Positions 26,490 through 34,827 of a DNA stretch of 64,000 nucleotides are shown here, in pieces. Position 1 is the first letter of the stretch. Every line of letters begins with the position of its first letter. A model generated the notes under the pieces. That model worked only from the letters and a program-made list of their open reading frames with translations. It did not search any database and had not been told where the DNA came from. A program made the position numbers and the translations under genes. The stretch is from Vibrio maritimus (GTDB lineage: Bacteria > Pseudomonadota > Gammaproteobacteria > Enterobacterales > Vibrionaceae): NCBI RefSeq assembly GCF_021441885.1, contig NZ_CP090439.1, forward strand, positions 1,116,001-1,180,000, in the 5' to 3' direction.

Positions 26490-29144
26490 ATGTCAGAGAA
26501 AAAAATCGCAAACGTTGTAATGCAAACACACTGGGACAACGAATGGTACTTCACAGACCGTGAAGCTCAGGTTCAATTAACTTATAACGTACGTGAAATT
26601 CTATCCATGCTAGAGCGTGGAGAAATGAAATACTTCTTGTTTGATGGCCAAACTGCGGCTATCCAAGACTACCTAGATGTTTGCCCTGAGGATCGCTCTC
26701 GCATCGTCAAACTTGTTGAAGAAGGCAAGCTGTTCATTGGTCCTTGGCACACGCAAGCTGAAACCTTCGCAGTGTCTGGTGAAGCGATGATCAATAACCT
26801 TATCTATGGTATTGAGTATGCGGATCAACTTGGCGGCTCGTCTTACGTCTCTTACCTTCCAGATAGTTTTGGTCACCCGACAGATTTCCCTAAAATCTTC
26901 AACGGCTTGAACATCGAAAATCTGTCTATCCGCCGTGGTATGGGTGACAAGCACAACGTACCAACCGAGTTTTGGTGGGAAAGTAACGATGGCTCAAAGA
27001 TCATGACTAACGTGCTGATCGATGGTTACCACTGGGCAGTTGAACCTTACTTCGAAGGTGATCTGCTAACGCGAAATATTCGCCCTGAGTGTACAACGAA
27101 TGACATGACCTCACTGGAGTTGGCAGCGCATAAAGCACCAACCAACAACTTCCTATTGCCTCTAGGTGAAGACCAAACACCAGCATTCGCCAACTTCTAC
27201 GAGTTGCTTGATAAGTACAACAAAGAATCAGACTTGTATGAGTTTGTAGAAACCACTTACCAAGAGTTCTTCGCTAAGGTTCGTGAAGAGGCGGGTGATA
27301 AGCTGCCAACCTATAAAGGTGAGTTACTGTGCCCTCAGTATTCTCGTATTCACAAGTCAATTAACTCAGTACGTTACGATGTAAAACAGCTTCACGACAA
27401 GGTTGAACGCCTGATGACGTACACTGTTCAACCATTGATGGCAATGGCTGACAAGGTGGGGCTTCCTTATGAGCGTGGCCTGCTTAAAGAGATTTGGAAC
27501 TTACTCTCACGTGCTCAAACCCACAGTGTATGTACCAACACGGATGAGACCAATGAGCGCATCTATGTTCGCCTAAAAGAGGCCTATGATCTCGCGCTAA
27601 CGGCGCAAGCCTTTATTGCCCGTAAGCTGGCGGTATCGTCTAAGTATGGCGATAACAGCACACCAATGGTTGTGGCAAATACGCTTCCTAAAAAGCGCGT
27701 GTTTACCGACCGCTTTAAGATCTACACCAAGAATGAGCACTTTGCGCTGATTAATGATGGTCAAGAGATCCCATACACTATCATTGGCAAAACTCGCCCT
27801 TACGGTGGTGTCATCCGCGGTGATGAGAGCCTGCACGATGAAGAGAAGTACTATTTCATCACTGAAGTAGAAATGACTCTAGAAATGAATGGCTTCTCTT
27901 ACAAAACTATCGAAGTCGATGACTCTAAAGCGGGTTCGGATGTCACTCTTGCTGTCAACGAAGCGGGCAATGAAATCAGCAATGACGACTACCGAATTGA
28001 ATTGAACGGTGGTGAAGTTGAGATCACCAATCTGAAAACGGGTGTCACTTACACTGATGCACTTCGATTCAGCAATGATTCAGATGCGGGTGATAACTAC
28101 GACCATAGCCCAATGGACAATGACTGGACGCTAGATTTAGACCTGAATAACTCGTTAGTAACGCTTGAGAAAACACCAACGACTCAAACCATGACAATGA
28201 AAGGTAAATGGCTGGTGCCTGCGAACATGGAAGAGCGCGCGGCTCGAGTTGTGAGCAGTGAGCTGGCGTACCAAGTTTCTCTCTCGCTATCCAACACATC
28301 AGAAGTGATTGGCGTTCATGTTGAGGTCGATAATAAAGCGCTGAACCATCGTTTGCGCATGGTCGTGGACTCTCAAGTTGCAAGTGAGTTTTCATACGCA
28401 GGTACTCAGTTCTCAGAGATTGCTCGTGAAGTGAATCCACCTGAGCTAAAAACGTGGAGAGAAGATGGTTGGTTGGAAGAGCCTACGACCACTGAGCCTC
28501 TACTTAACACAGTAGCACTGAAAAATGATGATAAGTTTACGGCAATCTTTGCTCACGGTTGTAAAGAGTATCAAATCGTTGGCAAGGACTTCGACAAGAT
28601 TGCAGTGACGCTATTCCGTGCCTGTGGCCACTTTGGTCTACCTGATCTTTCGCGTCGTCCGGGTCGCGCTTCTGGTACGCCGAACAAGATCACGCCAACG
28701 CCTGACAGCCAACTGCAGAAAGTGATGACGTTTGATCTTGGGATTGTTACCGGTGATCACTACCAATCAAACCAAGTGCGTCAGCAGTACGTCGAGTTTG
28801 CAACAGAGACCGTGTTCTATCATGAGCAAAACCTATGTCGTGCGGGTGAGTACAACATCAGTTTCTTTGCGACGAACCCATTGCGTGACCAAGTACCAGC
28901 AAACTTTAGCTTGTTTGAACTAGAAAGCACAGATGCCGTGTTCTCAACACTCACCAAAGCTAAAGACAATAATGGCTACATTCTTCGCACCTACAACTGT
29001 GAAGAAACTGCGATTGAAGCTGGTACTCTGAAGTCTGCTTATGGCTATCAGGCTCAAGAAGTTACTAACTTGCTAGAGCAAAGTCAGGGCGATGTGACTC
29101 CAGAGCTTCGTCAAGGCGAGCTTCGTAGCGTACGTATTGCTTAA
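26490..29144 (+). CDS. GH38 alpha-mannosidase (MngB-like)
   Basis: An 884-residue cytoplasmic glycosidase. The N-terminal GH38 catalytic domain has the zinc-site motif THWDNEWYF (about 11-19) and the catalytic nucleophile region YLPDSFGHPTDFP. Further family blocks are RGMGDKHNVPTEFWW and LPLGEDQTPAF. There is no signal peptide, consistent with action on an internalised phosphomannoside, as for MngB on 2-O-(6-phospho-mannosyl)-glycerate. The start is ATG 26490; ATG 26487 lies too close to GAGGA. The product mannose-6-phosphate would feed the isomerase encoded nearby. The natural aglycone is unknown. Confidence 0.93.
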   Translation: MSEKKIANVVMQTHWDNEWYFTDREAQVQLTYNVREILSMLERGEMKYFLFDGQTAAIQDYLDVCPEDRSRIVKLVEEGKLFIGPWHTQAETFAVSGEAMINNLIYGIEYADQLGGSSYVSYLPDSFGHPTDFPKIFNGLNIENLSIRRGMGDKHNVPTEFWWESNDGSKIMTNVLIDGYHWAVEPYFEGDLLTRNIRPECTTNDMTSLELAAHKAPTNNFLLPLGEDQTPAFANFYELLDKYNKESDLYEFVETTYQEFFAKVREEAGDKLPTYKGELLCPQYSRIHKSINSVRYDVKQLHDKVERLMTYTVQPLMAMADKVGLPYERGLLKEIWNLLSRAQTHSVCTNTDETNERIYVRLKEAYDLALTAQAFIARKLAVSSKYGDNSTPMVVANTLPKKRVFTDRFKIYTKNEHFALINDGQEIPYTIIGKTRPYGGVIRGDESLHDEEKYYFITEVEMTLEMNGFSYKTIEVDDSKAGSDVTLAVNEAGNEISNDDYRIELNGGEVEITNLKTGVTYTDALRFSNDSDAGDNYDHSPMDNDWTLDLDLNNSLVTLEKTPTTQTMTMKGKWLVPANMEERAARVVSSELAYQVSLSLSNTSEVIGVHVEVDNKALNHRLRMVVDSQVASEFSYAGTQFSEIAREVNPPELKTWREDGWLEEPTTTEPLLNTVALKNDDKFTAIFAHGCKEYQIVGKDFDKIAVTLFRACGHFGLPDLSRRPGRASGTPNKITPTPDSQLQKVMTFDLGIVTGDHYQSNQVRQQYVEFATETVFYHEQNLCRAGEYNISFFATNPLRDQVPANFSLFELESTDAVFSTLTKAKDNNGYILRTYNCEETAIEAGTLKSAYGYQAQEVTNLLEQSQGDVTPELRQGELRSVRIA

Positions 29145-29158
29145 CCCTCCGCTGAACT

Positions 29159-29182
29159 GTGGCCAACCTCGGTTGGCCACAT
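29159..29182 (+). other. Intercistronic hairpin between mannosidase and TauE-like genes
   Basis: TGTGGCCAACC and GGTTGGCCACA form a perfect 11-bp stem with a 2-base centre. No T run follows, so it may protect the upstream message or dampen expression of the downstream genes. Confidence 0.65.
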
Positions 29183-29196
29183 TCTAAGAAGTCTAT

Positions 29197-29946
29197 ATGT
29201 TAATTGATGATCCTATTTTTTATATGGTCGCTATTCCGGCCATTTTGGTTTACGGGATAGGTAAGGGAGGTTTAGGTGGAGCGGTCGGTGACGTAGTGGT
29301 TCCACTTATGGCGCTCGCTATTTCACCTAAACTTGCGGCGTCGATTCTCATGCCGATCCTGATTGTTATGGATATAGCTGCTCTTAAGCATCACAGACGG
29401 AATGTTGATTGGTCGCAGATTAAGGTTATGTTGCCTGGTGGCCTTATTGGTGTCGCTTTAGCGGCTCTGTTCTTAAAACAGCTACCCGAATATGGATTGC
29501 AAATACTCATTGGCGCAATCTCTGTTGGCTTTGTGTTCCTATATGTTTTCAAGCGCAGCGCAACAGAGAAAAAAGTGGGTCGATTTGGTGCCTCTGTTTG
29601 GTGTGGCTTGGGTGGTTTTACGAGCACGGCGATACATGCGGGCGGTGGTCCAGTCAGTATTTACTTGCTCCCACAAAAGCTCAGCAAACTGAAGTTGATT
29701 GGCACCATTGTCTGGTTTTTCGCAATCATTAATTTTGCAAAACTGGGCGTGTATACCTGGCTTGGCGGTCTCAGCATTGACAACTTAGTGACGGCTGCAG
29801 TACTCGCACCTTTAGCGCCCATTGGCGTAAAACTTGGCGTTATTCTGCTTCACAAAGTGAGCCAAGAACTGATTTATAAGCTTTGTTACCTATTCTTGTT
29901 CATTTCAGGTAGTAAGCTCCTATTTGATGGACTTTCACACATGTAG
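29197..29946 (+). CDS. TauE/SafE-family exporter in the mannoside operon
   Basis: A 249-residue membrane protein with about eight hydrophobic segments and two repeats. Family motifs include GIGKGGLGGAVGD near the start and TSTAIHAGGGPVSIYLLP in the middle. TauE/SafE proteins move sulfite, sulfonates or other organic anions. Its position between the mannosidase and phosphatase genes suggests export of an anionic aglycone, which is inference. ATG 29197 has AAGAAG upstream at weak spacing. A hairpin with CCTTTTT follows the stop (29956-30004). Confidence 0.85.
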   Translation: MLIDDPIFYMVAIPAILVYGIGKGGLGGAVGDVVVPLMALAISPKLAASILMPILIVMDIAALKHHRRNVDWSQIKVMLPGGLIGVALAALFLKQLPEYGLQILIGAISVGFVFLYVFKRSATEKKVGRFGASVWCGLGGFTSTAIHAGGGPVSIYLLPQKLSKLKLIGTIVWFFAIINFAKLGVYTWLGGLSIDNLVTAAVLAPLAPIGVKLGVILLHKVSQELIYKLCYLFLFISGSKLLFDGLSHM

Positions 29947-29955
29947 TCCGCTCTT

Positions 29956-30004
29956 GCCACTCTATGCACACCCCCAGAGATTTGCTTACAGAGTGGCCCT
30001 TTTT
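29956..30004 (+). terminator. Weak terminator-like hairpin before the Cof gene
   Basis: GCCACTCT pairs with AGAGTGGC across a 26-base loop and is followed by CCTTTTT. The long loop makes it a weak or partial terminator inside the operon. Confidence 0.5.
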
Positions 30005-30021
30005 CGAATAAAAGACATGAT

Positions 30022-30840
30022 ATGACTTTGAAAACAGACATTAAGCTAATCGCATGTGACCTTGACGGGACACTGCTTTCAAAAGAAAAACGTATTCCAG
30101 AGTTCACAAGTTCCATTCTTAGACAGGCACAAGAGTTAGGCTTTGAGGTTGCTTTTGCAACTGGTCGCCATTTCTTAGACGCGCGTGCCATTGCTACTGC
30201 GGCTAATCTTTCACCCCACTTTGTCACCATCAACGGTGCGCAGGTGCACCTTTCTGACAATACGTGTCTGGAAGCTGTAACTTTGGAACCTTCTCTCGTC
30301 GCTCAAATTATCGCTATGGTAGCCGAAGATGAAGATATCAATACCAACCTCTATGGTGAGAATTTGTGGTATGTGGGGCAGGAAACGCAATGGCTTAGGG
30401 ATAACGCCCCGCGTATTCACCTTGATTATCAACTGATTGACCTAGCGAGTCCTCCTCTTCAAGGCATCCACAAGATCTACTTTACTTCTTCGAGCAGTGA
30501 CAAACAGGTGCTTCCCAAACTTGAGATGGAAATGAAACAAGCGTTAGGTGAAAAATTATCGATATGCTTTTCTTCCCCTTTCTGCCTCGAAATTATGTCC
30601 AATGGCGTACACAAGAAAGCCGGTTTGCAGACGTTAGCGCAAAGACTGGATATCTCTTGCGACCAAATACTGGCTTTTGGAGATGGCATGAATGATGTTG
30701 AGATGCTTGCTGGTGTGGGGCACGGGCTTTTAATGGGGGATGCGGCGCAACGAGTGGTGTCTGCACTATCACAGGTAGAACAAATTGGTACAAGCGAGGA
30801 GCAGGCTGTTGCACACTTTATTAAGGAGCACTTGCTATGA
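30022..30840 (+). CDS. Cof-type HAD-IIB sugar phosphatase
   Basis: A 272-residue HAD phosphatase. The nucleophile motif is ACDLDGTLLS (about 11-20), motif II FATGRH, and the late acidic motif FGDGMNDVEML. The C2B cap lies between. Members remove phosphate from sugar phosphates and other small metabolites. Its stop overlaps the start of the mutarotase gene by ATGA, showing translational coupling. In this locus it could dephosphorylate excess sugar phosphate to relieve phosphosugar stress; this is inference. The start ATG 30022 follows AAAAGACAT with weak Shine-Dalgarno. Confidence 0.9.
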   Translation: MTLKTDIKLIACDLDGTLLSKEKRIPEFTSSILRQAQELGFEVAFATGRHFLDARAIATAANLSPHFVTINGAQVHLSDNTCLEAVTLEPSLVAQIIAMVAEDEDINTNLYGENLWYVGQETQWLRDNAPRIHLDYQLIDLASPPLQGIHKIYFTSSSSDKQVLPKLEMEMKQALGEKLSICFSSPFCLEIMSNGVHKKAGLQTLAQRLDISCDQILAFGDGMNDVEMLAGVGHGLLMGDAAQRVVSALSQVEQIGTSEEQAVAHFIKEHLL

Positions 30841-31763
30841 ATGAGACCGAGTGTGTAGCAAGCTCGGTGTCCCCTGTGTCCAGCTTACCTCTCGACGATT
30901 GGCGGTTCGGTCGTTGCCAAATTAACTATCGCGACAGTGTTGAAGTATTAGAGATTGAGCACCCGCAGGCCCGATGTGAGATAGCGTTAATGGGTGCACA
31001 GCTGTTGTCTTATCAACCGAGCGGGCGCGCTGACTACTTCTGGTTGAGTGAACAAGCGAAATTCGATGGGGTAACAGCTATCCGAGGGGGTGTACCCATT
31101 TGCTGGCCTTGGTTTGGCAAAGCAAATAAAGCGGGTTCACAGGCACCCAGTCATGGATTTGCCAGACTCATGAAATGGGATGTGGCCAGGTTGATCAGTG
31201 ATGAGAACAGTGCGGTTATCGAGCTGACATTAGATGACTCCAGTGCGACGTGGGAATGGTTTCCATACCGGTTTCAGTTGCAGCTTAAAGTTACTATCGG
31301 CGCATCGCTTAAAATGGAACTTGTCATCCATAACCGAGATGCTCATGCATTTGAATTTACTGGCGCACTTCATAGCTACTTTAGGGTTTCAGATATTGCA
31401 GATAGCAGGGTTAAGGGTCTTAGCAACCAGTGCTTGAATAGTGTCAGTGAGGGCGTACCTATCACGGTAGACCGCCCATTTCGCGTAGAGAAGGCACTCG
31501 ATCATGTGTTTGAGAATCCGAAGCAGTTTTCACTTGAATGTGAAGACGGATTAACGATCCACTCTCACAATGCAGACAGCATAGTGGTGTGGAATCCTTG
31601 GTTTGAGGGAGCGCAGAGTATGTGCGACATGGGTGATAGCGAGTTCCGAACTATGATTTGTTTGGAGCCAGCTATTTTCAAGAACGCAATAACGCTCGCA
31701 CCAAACCAAAGTTTTGTGCTTGATATGACGGTTAGTCACTCTAGTGGTGAAACTCACATTTAA
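30837..31763 (+). CDS. D-hexose-6-phosphate mutarotase (YeaD-like)
   Basis: A 308-residue aldose-1-epimerase-like protein. Conserved blocks are IRGGVPICWPWFG, SHGFARLMKW (His), FEFTGALHSYFRVSDI (His) and a late VVWNPW then CLEPA (Glu). These match YeaD-type hexose-6-phosphate mutarotases, which interconvert anomers. The ATG overlaps the Cof stop, so the two are coupled. The role fits anomer exchange of hexose-6-phosphates from the PTS and mannosidase. It ends the operon; no strong terminator is seen before the opposing GlxA gene. Confidence 0.9.
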   Translation: MNETECVASSVSPVSSLPLDDWRFGRCQINYRDSVEVLEIEHPQARCEIALMGAQLLSYQPSGRADYFWLSEQAKFDGVTAIRGGVPICWPWFGKANKAGSQAPSHGFARLMKWDVARLISDENSAVIELTLDDSSATWEWFPYRFQLQLKVTIGASLKMELVIHNRDAHAFEFTGALHSYFRVSDIADSRVKGLSNQCLNSVSEGVPITVDRPFRVEKALDHVFENPKQFSLECEDGLTIHSHNADSIVVWNPWFEGAQSMCDMGDSEFRTMICLEPAIFKNAITLAPNQSFVLDMTVSHSSGETHI

Positions 31764-31771
31764 TCACAGGC

Positions 31772-32725
31772 CTAACCCCTAAACGTCGCCCTCCATTCTG
31801 AGGGTGACGTATTAAAACTCTTCTTGAAATGCTTCCTAAAGACGCTCTCAGAGCCAAAGCCCGCGAGTTCGGCCGTTGTGGCTATTGTGTAATCGGTGGA
31901 TTCCAAGAGTTGCTGGCTTAGCGCTAATCGCCGATTTAAAAGCCACTCACCAAACGTGCAGCCATAGGCAGCTTTAAACTGTCTGGTAAAGGTTCGGCGA
32001 CTCATGGCGCAACGAGTAGCAATGGTATCCAAATCGTAATCGGCAGCAAGGTTTTGCTCGATGGCCGTAATCACGTGACCAAAGCTCGTGGACCTTTCCG
32101 GTTGCTTGGCGATTGGGTTGGGAATGTACTGCTGCTGGCCTCCACTTCGAAATGGCGCTGTGACCATCATACGCGCTATCTGTGAGGCGACCTCACTACC
32201 GCATAGGGAACGCACGATATGTAGACAGCAGTCGAGAGAGGCTGCCGTGCCTGCCGAGGTTATGATCTGGTGCTCGTCAATAAAGAGTGGATCGCAATCA
32301 ACGATGACATTGGGAAATTCGGCCTGAAAGGCGTCTTGGAAACCCCAGTGCGTGGTCGCCCGTTTGCCATCTAGCAGCCCTGCTTTTGCTAATGCGTAAG
32401 CGCCAAGGCATAGCCCAACGATTGTTGCGCCTTTTTGGTGAGCTGCTCGGAGTTTACCTAGCAATAGCTCACTTGGTTCTGGTAGCGAATTTGGCCAACT
32501 CGGAACGATGACGATATCGGCAGCGTCAACAGCCTCAAGGCCATGGGTTACAGAGGCTTGGAAGCCGGTACTGAGCGATACCGCATTCGCATTTTCGCTA
32601 CAGATGGTCAGATGAAAAGCGGGCGTTTGATCGACAAACACGTCCTGAAAAACCAAACATGGCACTGACAGGTGAAAGGCACTGATGTTATCGAGAGCGA
32701 TGAGCGCGATTTGATACTGTTTCAT
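31772..32725 (-). CDS. GlxA-type AraC regulator with DJ-1/PfpI domain
   Basis: A 317-residue regulator. Residues 1-185 form a DJ-1/PfpI-like amidase fold, with the nucleophile-elbow Cys in IVGLCLGAYALAKAGLL. Residues about 225-315 form an AraC helix-turn-helix pair (LDTIATRCAMSRRTFTRQFKAAYG and TAELAGFGSESVFRKHFKKSF). The start is ATG 32725 (MKQYQIALIAL); the longer frame begins inside the divergent promoter. Such GlxA family members often control amine or quaternary-ammonium catabolism. It faces the metallo-beta-lactamase-fold gene across about 97 bp and may regulate it. Confidence 0.9.
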   Translation of the reverse strand: MKQYQIALIALDNISAFHLSVPCLVFQDVFVDQTPAFHLTICSENANAVSLSTGFQASVTHGLEAVDAADIVIVPSWPNSLPEPSELLLGKLRAAHQKGATIVGLCLGAYALAKAGLLDGKRATTHWGFQDAFQAEFPNVIVDCDPLFIDEHQIITSAGTAASLDCCLHIVRSLCGSEVASQIARMMVTAPFRSGGQQQYIPNPIAKQPERSTSFGHVITAIEQNLAADYDLDTIATRCAMSRRTFTRQFKAAYGCTFGEWLLNRRLALSQQLLESTDYTIATTAELAGFGSESVFRKHFKKSFNTSPSEWRATFRG

Positions 32726-32822
32726 GGAATGGCCCAATATGAGCGATTAATGTCTCTTGGGACAGTATTGCACACCTCGGCGAACTTGCATAATGGTCAC
32801 CACGACGAAACGGGAGGTAACC

Positions 32823-33614
32823 ATGAAAATCCATCACTTGAGAAGCGCAACGTTTATTATTGAATCTGGCGAACACTTTATTTTGATTGACCCAATGTTG
32901 GGTGAAAAAGGGTCCATGCCTCCGTTTTCTGTATTCAGATTTAAGGCTGAGAAAAACCCCACAGTTGACCTTCCTTTGAATGCTGAAGGGGTTCTTAGCA
33001 AAGTCAACCAAGCCTTGGTCACACATAGCCAGACGTTTGGCTTCAAGCCGCTCCAGCACGGTGACCACCTAGATCCTGCGGGAGAGAAATTTTTGGTTGA
33101 GCAAGGTATCCCTGTGACTACACTCGCTAAGGATAAATCCTATCTTGAAAAGTATGGTATGACGGTTGCCAATGGTCTGGAAGCGTGGACACCGACGCCA
33201 TACCTTGGCGGCGAAATTACCGCTGTACCTGCTCAGCACGGCCACGGTTGGATTCACAAGGTGATGGCAAATGGCAGTGGCTTCTTTTTACAGTTGCCTA
33301 ATGAGCCAAGTATCTACATCAGTGGTGATACGGTATTAACGGACGATGTGAAACGCGCACTGACTGAACTTAAGCCAGACATTACCGTGGTTGCTGCAGG
33401 ACAAGCACAAATGGATGTGGGTCAACCTTTATTGATGCCAACTGATGAAGTGATGGAATTTATCCAGCTATCACCGGGTAAGGTTATTGCCAACCACATG
33501 GAGGCACTCAACCACTGTCCGGTTGATAGAGAAACTCTGGCTAACTCAATACAGCAGCTTGGTCTTGAACAAAAAGTGTTGATCCCAGCCGATGGTGAAA
33601 CCCTAGAGTTTTAA
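32823..33614 (+). CDS. Metallo-beta-lactamase-fold hydrolase with an interrupted metal motif
   Basis: A 263-residue UlaG-like MBL-fold protein. It starts at ATG 32823 behind CGGGAGGTAACC. Early strands (RSATFIIESGEHFILIDPML) and the later ISGDTVLTDD and VIANHMEALNHCP segments fit the family. The usual THxHxDHxD signature is split: TH is followed by an insertion and then HGDHLD. Its activity therefore needs testing. It is divergent from the GlxA-type regulator. Its natural substrate is not known. Confidence 0.8.
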   Translation: MKIHHLRSATFIIESGEHFILIDPMLGEKGSMPPFSVFRFKAEKNPTVDLPLNAEGVLSKVNQALVTHSQTFGFKPLQHGDHLDPAGEKFLVEQGIPVTTLAKDKSYLEKYGMTVANGLEAWTPTPYLGGEITAVPAQHGHGWIHKVMANGSGFFLQLPNEPSIYISGDTVLTDDVKRALTELKPDITVVAAGQAQMDVGQPLLMPTDEVMEFIQLSPGKVIANHMEALNHCPVDRETLANSIQQLGLEQKVLIPADGETLEF

Positions 33615-33626
33615 GTACATGATATG

Positions 33627-33652
33627 GAGGTAAAGGTATTCACCTTTACCTC
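33627..33652. terminator. Hairpin between MBL-fold and eRF1-like genes
   Basis: GAGGTAAAGGT and ACCTTTACCTC form a perfect 11-bp stem with a 4-base loop. No T run follows, but its position between convergent stops suggests termination. Confidence 0.6.
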
Positions 33653-33661
33653 TGATGTGGC

Positions 33662-34723
33662 TTAATCGTTGTCAAAAGTGTCGAAACGCTCATAGAGCAC
33701 GCCCGCCACTCCGCCTAGCTGACTAAGACGCTGTGCGGGGTCACCGTAGACTATCTCTAACTCTGCGCCTTGTGTGATAGCTTCAATGATTAAAGGGTTG
33801 CACTTTTCTGTATCAAAAGGGTAGGGAAGGACCACTTTTTTCACTCTTCCATCGAGCAATGCGCCAAAGGTGCTATCTAGACCAAAGACACTGACATTAC
33901 TGCCAAGCATAGAAAGCTCGTTCAATATTGTCATATCTTTGAGTCTCTGTTGATTAGCCGCAATCTGCTGCACAGATTGGCATAAATCTTCATCATCGAT
34001 ATCAAATGCCAACGGCTCTAATGTCACTAAATGCCCGGCAATAGCGTTATGGAGAGAGTATTTTACCCCCTGTGCGATTCGAATATTGCCCCCAAAGATC
34101 ATCTGTCGATAATCAGGGACCGAAAAAAAGTGTTCGTTGATATCAACAGCCGCTGATTCTCCCTCGAAGGCTTCGCTAATCGCGTCATTGTCAGTCGTTA
34201 CTGGTACGGGTTCACTGTTTATTTCACTCTCGATGATGGTCGAGTTTTCGGTGGAGGAATGATTAATGACGATAATTCGGTGGCCCATCTCAGAGAATAA
34301 AATAACGCAGTATTTGTTATAGCCTTCGGTATAACTCAGGAGCTTTCCAAGTTGGGGTATTCCGATGTCAACTTCGGTTTCAACCAAAGATGGCAAAGGT
34401 ACAACTAAATCTTTGACACCACAGCTAAATATAGCAATGGAAGGTGTACTCGGATGGTCATCCTCAACCAAGCTCAAAACATGCGCCTCAACTTCCGTCC
34501 AGCTCTTCATATTCTCCGGCAGTGCCGCAATATCGCTGCAGGAAAGGTCGAACAAAGCGTTGTTGAGTTCTTGAGACCAACGAGGCAGCTGCTTGCTATT
34601 TTGTGGGTCGCGCTGATCGATGCCGATAAAGGCCGAAACGACCTCGCGTCCAGCTTTCACGCTACCGGCAAAGTGGTCATGAACGCTTTCGAGGGTATGT
34701 TTGGTTGATAGCTTCATTTTCAA
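33662..34723 (-). CDS. Bacterial archaeo-eukaryotic release-factor-like protein (baeRF type)
   Basis: A 353-residue protein with the layout of bacterial eRF1-like families. The N-terminal half has VSAFIGIDQRDPQ and a strand-helix region ending in KYCVILFSEMGHRIIVINH. The C-terminal part has LDGRVKKVVLPYP, AITQGAELEIVYGD and GGVAGVLYERF, resembling the L7Ae-like domain of eRF1. Such proteins are proposed to act in ribosome rescue or peptidyl-tRNA hydrolysis; no GGQ motif is visible. A 24-codon membrane-peptide frame and cfa lie just upstream on the same strand. Confidence 0.7.
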   Translation of the reverse strand: MKMKLSTKHTLESVHDHFAGSVKAGREVVSAFIGIDQRDPQNSKQLPRWSQELNNALFDLSCSDIAALPENMKSWTEVEAHVLSLVEDDHPSTPSIAIFSCGVKDLVVPLPSLVETEVDIGIPQLGKLLSYTEGYNKYCVILFSEMGHRIIVINHSSTENSTIIESEINSEPVPVTTDNDAISEAFEGESAAVDINEHFFSVPDYRQMIFGGNIRIAQGVKYSLHNAIAGHLVTLEPLAFDIDDEDLCQSVQQIAANQQRLKDMTILNELSMLGSNVSVFGLDSTFGALLDGRVKKVVLPYPFDTEKCNPLIIEAITQGAELEIVYGDPAQRLSQLGGVAGVLYERFDTFDND

Positions 34724-34734
34724 AGATCTTAGTG

Positions 34735-34809
34735 TTAGATGAGTACGACGCAGAGCGTCAGATACACCGCAATAAATATGGCAACGAACACCATGGCATC
34801 AGATTTCAT
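34735..34809 (-). CDS. Candidate 24-residue membrane peptide
   Basis: ATG at 34809 opens a 24-codon frame that ends at TAA 34735-34737. The product begins MKSDAMVFVAIFIAVYLTL, with the rest hydrophobic, so it is a single-pass membrane peptide. A GGA lies about 11 bp upstream, a weak Shine-Dalgarno. It sits between cfa and the eRF1-like gene on the same strand, filling an otherwise empty gap. Very short membrane peptides are known partners of membrane enzymes; whether this one is made is unproven. Confidence 0.45.
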   Translation of the reverse strand: MKSDAMVFVAIFIAVYLTLCVVLI

Positions 34810-34827
34810 TAGAACGCATTCCAGTAT

